Origin: Cymodocea nodosa | Lineage: Eukaryota; Streptophyta; Magnoliopsida; Alismatales; Cymodoceaceae | Reading direction: 5' to 3' | Length of the DNA stretch: 64,000 bases | Assembly (NCBI GenBank): GCA_036874045.1 | Contig: CM072337.1 | Location: 9,114,001-9,178,000, forward strand | Shown: piece after piece, positions 55,606 through 64,000 of the stretch | Layout of the letters: the number at the start of each line of letters is the position of its first letter | Position numbering within the stretch: the stretch's first letter is position 1 | Notes under the pieces: generated by a model | What the model saw: only the letters and a program-made list of their open reading frames with translations | Told to the model about the DNA's origin: nothing | The model's database searches: none | Program-made: the position numbers and the translations under genes

Positions 55606-58600
55606 ATCACTATAGGTTGTTACAAGAACAAGCGGGAAAGATTTTCAGAAAGATGTTATGAGATAACCTAAGTTCCCGTCTAATAAGTGTTTAAATAGGG
55701 TTTCAATAGCCTAACTTAACGAGTCTATTAGTTGGGTTTGAGTTTTAAATGAATATTGAATAAAGTTTATTCGATTGAAGTACCCAAATAATTTAAGCAT
55801 AACTCGTTGAGTTACCTAACCTAATGAGTAAAACACTGTCTAGAGGTAGTTTTACACGTTACCTTACATAACATAACGTCTAATTAGTATACTTTGACTA
55901 AAAATGCAAGTTTCGGATGTTTCAATTGAAAGCTTTCGAAAACAACATACAAGCTATAAGTAACAGATATAAACATTATCTTGAGAACATTGTAAACTAT
56001 TCTAATATTCTTTTTATGAACCTAAAATAGTTTGTTTGTCTGTTAAATTATTTCATCAAGATCTTAAGAGTACAAAACTCAAATTAACTAAGGTTTATAT
56101 TTTGAATGATATTAATCTATTTTGGACATTGTAAATCCTCCCCCTACAAATATACTTCAAATATATTCAATAACATACAAAATATACTTATATAAAGTAG
56201 GTGTTACTTATAACTATACTTAAATTTTTCTTTTTATAAATTTTCGTTATCCTAAATTCATCAAGAATGATTTCTAGAATCAACTCCAACAGTATATGAG
56301 ACTTACAGTCGTAACTATCCGAAAGGTAACTTAAGTCATGTTTTCAGGTCTTGACACATGTCTCACTAGTTTTATCATATAAAGAGTTTTTCGGTGACTT
56401 ACATCTGTAACTATCCGAAACTTAAACTGTTTTCGGTGAGTTATCGTTTAACCTTCCGAAAGAAAGGTTAAGCTGGTTCGTTGAGATAGCATAACACCAC
56501 AGACTTAGTTCGTTGAGTTAGCTATAGTACTTGTCACGTGAAATGGCATATGGTGAACTCGTTAAGTTAGAAACGTTAAGTTATATATATATACTTGTGT
56601 TACTCGTTTAGTTAACATTAAAGTAACGACTTTTTATTACACTGATGAAAAACTTTTGGACGAGAAAGTTTATTTTGCAGGAAATTTTTTAGAGATCCAA
56701 GACTGATGATTAAAGGAAATTCAAAATAAAAACGTGGGTTGGAACGTGTGTGTTTCGATGAAGGAAAAAGAAAAGACGTGAAAAAGTGGAAAACTGGTAG
56801 TGATTAAACGTGGAGGATATGCATGAAATGAAGATACAGTATAAAAGGCATAGAGTTCTCATTGATCAAGCCATCCTTGCACACAAAAAGAAAAATCTTT
56901 TCAAGGATCAAACCATCCCTGCATACCAAAAGAAAAATCTTTTTCAGGGATCAAAAACACCTTCTCGGGCAAAATCTCTCAAGTGGAAGAAAATTCAGTG
57001 AAGTATAAAAAGGTAAGATTTTCATCACTGAAGATTTGAAGTATCAAAAGAAAGTAAATTCGGTGAAGCAGAGAAAGACAAGATATTCGTCACTGAAGAA
57101 TTGCTGAAGAAGAAGAAAGAAGAAGAAAGATCTCAAACAGGGAGAAATGTTTTAAATTCCGTAAATTAGTTTTCTCTATTTGTAGTTATGAAATTATTTA
57201 GATGATATATGGTATCGAGTTATAATTGCATCTACAATTTCTGAGGAGAATTGAATTGTATATTGTAATTGAAACCTTGAATAAAAATGATTTTATGAAA
57301 ACAATGTCTCGACTTATTTTTGAGTTTTAAAGTTTCAATTATATTTAAAAAAATATTAAAGATACACAATTCACCCCCCTCTTGTGTAGCCATACGATCC
57401 TACAATCACTATAGGTTGTTACAAGAACAAGCGGGAAAGATTTTTAGAAAGATGTTATGAGATAACCTAAGTTCCCATCTAATAAGTGTTTAAATAGGGT
57501 TTCAATAGCCTAACTTAACGAGTCTATTAATTGAGTTTGAGTTTTAAATGAATATTGAATAAAGTTTATTCAATCGAAGTACCCAAATAATTTAAGCATA
57601 ACTCGTTGAGTTACCTAACCTAATGAGTAAAACGCTGTCTAGAGGTAGTTTTACACGTTACCTTACATAACATAACGTCTAATTAGTATACTTTGACTAA
57701 AAATGCAAGTTTTGGATGTTTCAATTGAAAGCTTTCGAAAACAACATACAAGCTATAAGTAACAGATATAAACATTATCTTGAGAATATTGTAAACTATT
57801 CTAATATTCTTTTTATGAACCTAAAATAGTTTGTTTGTCTGTTAAATTATTTCATCAAGATCTTAAGAGTACAAAACTCAAATTAACTAAGGTTTATATT
57901 TTGAATGATATTAATCTATTTTGGACATTGTAAATCCTCCCCCTACAAATATACTTCAAATATATTCAATAACATACAAAATATACTTATATAAAGTAGG
58001 TGTTACTTATAACTGTACTTAAATTTTTCTTTTTATAAATTTCCGTTATCCTAAATTCATCAAGAATGATTTCTAGAATCAACTCCAATAGTATATGAGA
58101 CTTACAGTCATAACTATCCGAAAGGTAACTTAAGTCATGTTTTCAGGTCTTGACACATGTCTCACTAGTTTTATCATATAAAGAGTTTTTCGGTGACTTA
58201 CATCTGTAACTATCCGAAACTTAAACTGTTTTCGGTGAGTTATCGTTTAACCTTCCAAAAGAAAGGTTAAGCTGGTTCGTTGAGATAGCATAACACCACA
58301 GACATAGTTCGTTGAGTTAGCTATAGTACTTGTCACGTGAAATGGCATATGGTGAACTCGTTAAGTTAGAAATGTTAAGTTATATATATATACTTGTGTT
58401 ACTCGTTTAGTTAACATTAAAGTAACAACTTCTTATTTCACTGATGAAAAACTTTTGGACGAGAAAGTTTATTTTGCAGGAAATTTTTTATAGATCCAAG
58501 ACTGATGATTAAAGGAAATTCAAAATATAAACGTGGGTTGGAACGTGTGTGTTTCGATGAAGGAAAAAGAAAAGACGTGGAGAAGTGGAAAACTGGTAGT

Positions 58601-59886
58601 GATTAAACGTGGAGGATATGCATGAAATGAAGATACAGTATAAAAGGCATAGAGTTCTCGTTGATCAAGCCATCCTTGCACACAAAAAGAAAAATCTTTT
58701 CTAGGATCAAACCATCCTTGCATACCAAAAGAAAAATCTTTTTCAGGGATCAAAAACACCTTCTCGGGCAAAATCTCTCAAGTGGAAGAAAATTCAGTGA
58801 AGCATAAAAAGGTAAGATTTTCATCACTGAAGATTTGAAGTATCAAAAGAAAGCAAATTCGGTGAAGCAGAGAAAGACAAGATATTCGTCACTGAAGAAT
58901 TGTTGAAGAAGAAGAAAGATCTCAAACAGGGAGAAATGTTTTAAATTCCGCAAATTAGTTTTCTCTGTTTGTAGTTATGAAATTGTTTAGATGATATATG
59001 GTATCGAGTTATAATTGTATCTACAATTTTTGAGGAGAATTGAATTGTATATTGTAATTGAAACCTTGAATAAAAATGATTTTATAAAAACAATGTCTCG
59101 ACTTATTTTTGAGTTTTAAAGTTTCAATTATATTTAAGAAAATATTAAAGATACACAATTCACCCCCCTCTTGTGTAGCCATACGATCCTACAATCACTA
59201 TAGGTTGTTACAAGAACAAGCGGGAAAGATTTTTAGAAAGATGTTATGAGATAACCTAAGTTCTCGTCTAATAAGTGTTTAAATAGGGTTTCAATAGCCT
59301 AACTTAACGAGTCTATTAATTGGGTTTGAGTTTTAAATGAATATTGAATAAAGTTTATTCAATCGAAGTACCCAAATAATTTAAGCATAACTCGTTGAGT
59401 TACCTAACCTAATGAGTAAAACACTGTCTAGAGGTAGTTTTACACGTTACCTTACATAACATAACGTCTAATTAGTATACTTTGACTAAAAATGCAAGTT
59501 TCGGATGTTTCAATTGAAAGCTTTCGAAAACAACATACAAGCTATAAGTAACAGATATAAACATTATCTTGAGAACATTGTAAACTATTCTAATATTCTT
59601 TTTATGAACCTAAAATAGTTTGTTTGTCTGTTAAATTATTTCATCAAGATCTTAAGAGTACAAAACTCAAATTAACTAAGGTTTATATTTTGAATGATAT
59701 TAATCTATTTTGGACATTGTAAATCCTCCCCCTACAAATATACTTCAAACATATTCAATAACATACAAAATATACTTATATAAAGTAGGTGTTACTTATA
59801 ACTATACTTAAATTTTTCTTTTTATAAATTTCCGTTATCCTAAATTCATCAAGAATGATTTCTAGAATCAACTCCAACAGTATATG
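54500..59886. repeat. Tandem triplication of a 1.8-kb LTR/inverted-spacer unit
   Basis: Units 54500-56297, 56298-58096 and 58097-59886 each begin GAGACTTACAGTC (or GAGACTTACAGTCA-type) and end CAACAGTATAT or CAATAGTATAT. Each consists of the inner 1.1 kb of the Sirevirus LTR, ending GATCCTACA (at 55605, 57404 and 59193), plus about 690 bp of C1 spacer in inverted orientation (reverse of about 50420-51085). Units differ by only a few percent by eye. Each unit carries a TATA box and the twin hairpins, for example 56873-56908 and 56915-56951. Confidence 0.95.
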
Positions 59887-60415
59887 TGTCAAAACATAAC
59901 TTTAAACTTAATATGATTAACACAAGGAGAATAAAGAAATGTATCTCAAATAAACATTATCAAAAGTAGTTGTTTAGATTCAACAAGTCAGTAGTCATAT
60001 TGTAGAAATTATATTTGATTCAAAGATATCTGTATTTAATGAAGCAACTTTTATCTTTTCAAAATAGTAAATGTTAATAATTTTCTTTAAAAGTTAGTTT
60101 GAAAAACTTGAATCATACAAGAGCTTTCTAATGTACTTGTGTAATGAGCTTTCAGTCAACAATCCCAAGTCCGATCAGGACCTTAGGTTACCAGATTTAA
60201 AGAATCCTTTTTGACGACAACAATCCTTACATACCTATCTGCTCAAGTACAAAAGGTCCGTAATCAAACTGATCAATAAACTCTTAGAGATTTTCACATT
60301 GTAAGAACTTTTTATTTTAAGCACAATATATATGTATTTCATTAATATAGATGCAATAAAGCACAAATCTCACACAATTTTTACTTCTTTGATTTTACTG
60401 AAAATTGTTAGGACC
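59194..60415 (-). mobile_element. Fragment of a minus-strand Sirevirus (C3), spacer region
   Basis: Reverse complement of about 49895-51085 of C1, from the bases just before the ORFx start codon back toward pol. On the left it abuts a Sirevirus LTR end, on the right it is cut by the C4 LTR. No coding sequence of its own remains. The same segment begins each inverted part of the triplication. Confidence 0.85.
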
Positions 60416-60501
60416 GTAAGGCTTCACTAGAGGAGGGGGTGAATGGTGTCTATGTGTAGTTTTAAAACTTTTTACTAACTTTACTAACTAATTTGATTAA
60501 T

Positions 60502-62619
60502 TGTAAAGTATCAATTTGTGCATTTTATATATGTTAATTCATGCATATTAAGGATTATAAGTCATCATTATATATGTTCTTATAAAGGATTACATGAAAA
60601 TTATATTTTTAGACATATGCATGAATTAGGGATTAAATAGTTGATAATGTACAAGTTTATCCTTTATCAATTAAACACCTAGTCAATAGCCCTTGTATTA
60701 GACATAATTCTTATAATTCTTCAATATATGACTTTATATACATTGTATGATTGCCAAATCACTTAAATATGATGTTAAACTAAATAACTTTAAATAATTC
60801 ATGTATGCACATGTGAAAAAGTTGTGGACCAAAACCTTCCTAATTTGGCAACTTTCCATATATGGCAACTCATGCATGCATGTATACTATATTTACATCA
60901 TATGATTTATATTCAATGTATATGTGCATCCAACTTGGGTTTGAGTTTTATAGGTCAATAAATCATGAAATCAAGATGGATTAAAGAGGAAAAAATGTGG
61001 GCCATTGGATGCAACTTATTGGAGATCAAGCAACAATAGCCTAGAGTATTTAAAGTGTTTGACCACTCAATCGTAGGCTATCTCCTCCTCTTCCAACAAA
61101 TTGCAGCTGACGGTTCCAGCCATTCCAACATCTCCATTCGGAAAGTCCCATCTTCCCCTTGATCTTGAACAACCTCCCTTCAAGAATGGTGAGCCTTGGC
61201 GTCTTCCACTCCTCCTAGAAGACACCTTCTCTTCAATTCAGACGGCCATACGTTAGGATCTCCTTGGGCGTTCATCTTGGTGGATTGGGAGGCTCATGTG
61301 ACTAATTTGGAGTGGAGCAAAAGGTTAGGATCTTCAAGGTTGAGTCATCGAAAGCACCATTCTTAGATGTGGAAGCCAAAGTTGTGGGTCTTGGAGGCAA
61401 GATCTTGAGGATGTGCACCATTCTTCTTCAAGGCAACCTTAGAAGCTTCACTTGGACGTGCTACAGGTGGTGACAACCCTGTGGAGTATCGATTTCAAGG
61501 ACTTTGGGGAGTCATTGCTTGAAGAAACGTGGAAAATTAAAAGGTATGATGGAAAGGAGAGATCCTCATACTAGTTTTCATGTTTTACAATTTTATATGT
61601 ATGAGTATAGTTTGAGTATGTGGAAGAACGAAATTCTATGCATAAATCTTTGTTTCAAATGTTCTAAATTAAAGATCATATATTGTTTTGATGTTAATTG
61701 ATATCAGGATTGAGTTCATATTATATGCATAGTTTGAATGAATGTGATGATGTGAATTGTGAAGGTAGTCTTCCGTTTCTTAGATGGCTAGATTGTTAGT
61801 AGTTTTTCTTCGAATTGTATTCACTTGTTCGTCATCTCTAAATTTTGTTTTTTGTTTCATTTTGTAAGTATAATGAGTGTAGAACAAGTTTACAGAGTTT
61901 TAGAATTTTTTAGAATGTTTTCCGAAGATTTTCGATTTTATTTTGTAAAGGTATCAGCGGTTTTGAGTCTCTATCGAGTGCTAATTTTGAGCTTGACGCT
62001 TGTGCTATGCTTGCGTCGTGTATTTTGTGGAATTCAGTTCTGTAAATTTTCATTGTTAGTGTAACAGATCTACTTTCAAGACGCACTTATTTCGTAGCAT
62101 TTCATGGAGATTTGATTTTTGCACCGAAGGTGTGTTTTTGGAAAGTTTCCATAACTGTCTGCACCCTTTTCTTAAATAAGATATTGCCAACGTTTTAATT
62201 AGAGTTAATCCATGAAATCACTGCCATTTTAAAGATATTCCAAGGATCTTTCCAACCATTATTTATTCAAGATTTTTAAACGTTCAAGTTGAAAGTTATT
62301 GGAGTTAAATATCGAGCATAAATTCTGTGATTTTAGGATTAATACTCATTAATTTCTTAAATATCTTATCATAACTTAAGAATTAATTGAACTTTGGGGT
62401 AATCTTATAAACTTTAATTGTGCTACGAATTTTGTATATTAATATTAAGTAATTAGAGTTTAATTATGAGTTAGTTTAATGTGGATATTTAATCGGATAA
62501 TCATTTTAATAAAATTATTTAAGATAAACTCCTTATGGATTCGACCTGTACTTGCACATGCTTATTACAATGGGCACCATGCGCTTACGGTTATAAATGT
62601 AAAATTTGCACTTTTACCA
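60502..62619 (+). mobile_element. Solo Ty3/gypsy LTR, plus strand
   Basis: Starts TGTAAAGTATCAATTTGTGC, ends CACTTTTACCA, flanked by TTAAT on both sides (60497-60501 and 62620-62624). The first bases parallel the solo LTR at 22674-24764. A TATTTAAAG box is at 61047-61055, and a less AT-rich leader at 61080-61520. The U5 signature (GATTCGACCTGTACTTGCAC ... CATGCGCTTACGG) is at 62530-62596. Small frames at 61504-61701 and 61825-62064 have no family resemblance and are taken as chance. Confidence 0.9.
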
Positions 62620-62814
62620 TTAATTTAACAACACATAAAAGTGTTACATTAATCAATTTGCATAAGTACTAAACAGATATGCAAAACATGCACAGCGAAA
62701 ATCTAAATAAGAAACACACGGGAATTTTAGGTGGTTCACCAACTCGGCTAGTCCATGTTAGGGCAAGTAGTACAGGTGTGGAGTATACCACAAGAAGTCC
62801 ACATTCAGTCGGAA

Positions 62815-63380
62815 GCTTGTTAACAGTAAGTATCCGAAAATAAAGTTTCAATTCGAGCCTTTAAGCTAACTATCTTAAAGTTAGAAGATTTCGAAGGGTT
62901 ATTGGCTGTAACCATTCGAAATGACTTGAAGGACACTTATGTGTACGATCAAACAATTAAGAAGCCAAGTATCTGAAAAGCAGTGACTTAAGTGGATCTT
63001 TGAATAGTTAAGTAGTAACTATCTGAAAATCATAAGTTTTTCAAAAAGTTACAGCTACAACCATCTGAAATGACTAAAGAGACACTTAAGTGAGTTTTCA
63101 AATAGTTAAGATAGTAAGTATCTGAAAGACATGCAGTTTTCGGAGAGTTAACGGTAGAACCTTCTGAAAGGATAGAGAGAGAGAAGTAAGTGGGTTTTCA
63201 AACAATTAAGTCTGTAATTATCTGAAATACCGAATCTCTCTGGATAGTTAGCCTGCTACAGTACCGCCCGTTACAATAAATGAAGAAAAAAGAATTTCTT
63301 TGGATAGTTAAGTCTTTAACTATCTGAAGTGTTGCAGTTTTTTGGAAAGTTAGGAAGATAAGGCTCCGAAATTGAGAGTC
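62815..63380 (-). repeat. Palindrome array in the C4 LTR
   Basis: About eight degenerate modules of the type GTTAACTATC(T/C)GAAA with inverted partners. The best is GATAGTTAA at 63303-63311, loop GTCT, TTAACTATC at 63316-63324 (9 perfect pairs). This fits the palindromic control region known from Sirevirus LTRs. Confidence 0.75.
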
Positions 63381-63684
63381 CCTTCTCTGAAGCATTATTT
63401 CTCTACTGTAATGGCTTGAATGTAATTAAAGGTTTATTAACCCTAAGTTGGGTAGTATATAAACCTTTATGATGTTGTAAAACATTGCGGTTGATTGTGT
63501 CGAAGCTCATAGTAGAACCCTCAACTCTCCGTGGACGTAAGTAGTTGCTAAACCACGTAAATCCTTGTCTTTAGTGTTCTTCCTTCCTCTTTCTATTCAC
63601 TTCCTAGTTTCAGTGAGTTAAGAGGTGAGTATTTTAGAATCGTGCCATAGAAAGTTGACTGAATAATCGATTTTAAACGTAACA

Positions 63685-63698
63685 ATCCACCCCCAAGG
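63685..63698 (-). other. Polypurine tract of C4
   Basis: Minus strand CCTTGGGGGTGGAT directly precedes the LTR start (TGTTACGTTT). Copia-type plus-strand primer site. Confidence 0.7.
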
Positions 63699-64000
63699 AT
63701 CACTTGGGCTTCGCTAAGTGTCTTAACACTTACATATACTTGCTTTCAGGTCGAAGCAAGAACCAACTTGAGCTTTTTGGTCATAGCTCTAACCAACCAC
63801 ATAGAAGTTTTCAAGTATAAACTTTAGTAAACCAACCTTTTGAGTTTTCAGGTAGAAACTCAAACCAATAACTTGAATGAAGTTTTAAGGTTGAAGCCAC
63901 AAACCAAATGATCCTTCTTGGATTAGACTTTCAGTACTTGGAGAGCTTTAAGAATCTTCTTGTATATCCAGCTTTCAATCGATTCTTTGTAGTAGTTAAT
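63699..64000 (-). other. C4 internal 3' noncoding sequence, cut by window edge
   Basis: About 300 bp without a coding frame. Repeated AACCAA(C/A) and a TTTCAGGT motif that occurs near 63743 and 63859 are visible. The coding part of C4 would lie to the right of the window. Confidence 0.5.

Larger units (their letters stand above)
60416..63684 (-). mobile_element. 3' LTR of copia element C4, split by a solo gypsy LTR
   Basis: Plus strand starts TGTTAGGACCGTAAGG and ends AAACGTAACA, giving TGTTA/TAACA ends. After removing the solo LTR and one duplicated 5-mer it is about 1.15 kb. The GAGGAGGGGGTGAATGG block near the left end matches the CACCCCC block of Sirevirus-type LTRs. The right part (62815-63380) is a palindrome-rich control region. 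A PPT follows at 63685, so the element body lies beyond the window. Confidence 0.8.

Noticed and set aside
61504..62064. Two short plus-strand frames in the right-hand solo LTR
   Set aside because: They lie in the LTR leader and have no recognisable domain or counterpart in the related solo LTR.

Overview
The window is a transposon-dense, AT-rich stretch of a flowering-plant nuclear genome (by eye; I did not compute base composition). Essentially everything with recognisable coding capacity is LTR-retrotransposon sequence, Ty1/copia (Sirevirus-like and Tork/Tnt1-like) and Ty3/gypsy (Tat/Athila-like). The one host-type gene is an F-box gene, and it lies inside retroelement sequence. No rRNA, tRNA, CRISPR or bacterial-type operon is visible. 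Every long reading frame is broken, mostly by in-frame stops that look like C-to-T decay.

Layout, left to right. About 1-28083 is a minus-strand Ty3/gypsy complex. Read on the minus strand it contains an accessory frame called here ORFx (copy B, 27783-25698), a capsid-type gag (22626-21277), an F-box gene (21053-19923), two polypurine-tract (PPT) regions (near 17.78 and 16.47 kb), a long composite LTR (16467-10544) with an internal triplication, a primer-binding site, a second gag segment (10435-9310), an integrase C-terminus (4741-4141), ORFx copy A (3428-1203) and the start of gag copy A (152 to the edge). A Sirevirus-like element (C5, LTR 8092-9304) is inserted in this and is fused in frame to the gypsy integrase at about 4742. 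Solo LTRs lie at 13859-15651, 18000-19614 and 22674-24764.

From 28084 to 42070 lies a second minus-strand gypsy element (G4): 3' LTR, PPT, inter-PPT region, a short post-integrase frame, integrase, RNase H, a partly duplicated reverse transcriptase, protease and gag. Its 3' region holds a complete Tork-like copia element (C2, 30064-35410) with CTTAG target duplications. G4 gag is cut at 42071 by a plus-strand Sirevirus-like element (C1, 42071-55605) that has both LTRs, gag, pol, a long spacer, ORFx and two PPTs.

The right end (54500-64000) holds a 1.8-kb tandem triplication of LTR plus inverted Sirevirus spacer, a minus-strand Sirevirus fragment (C3), the 3' LTR of another minus-strand copia element (C4) and a plus-strand solo gypsy LTR inside that LTR.

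Cross-cutting observations: (i) ORFx of the copia element and of the gypsy elements are homologous; (ii) two short palindrome families recur in noncoding DNA of both superfamilies; (iii) each gypsy PPT is preceded by a hairpin whose stem varies while the pairing and an AGGAC-like loop are kept; (iv) the Sirevirus LTR has two compensating hairpins just after its TATA box; (v) an ORFx-gag-F-box cassette lies inside a gypsy element. Domain calls come from reading translated sequence and remembered family features; no database search was possible.
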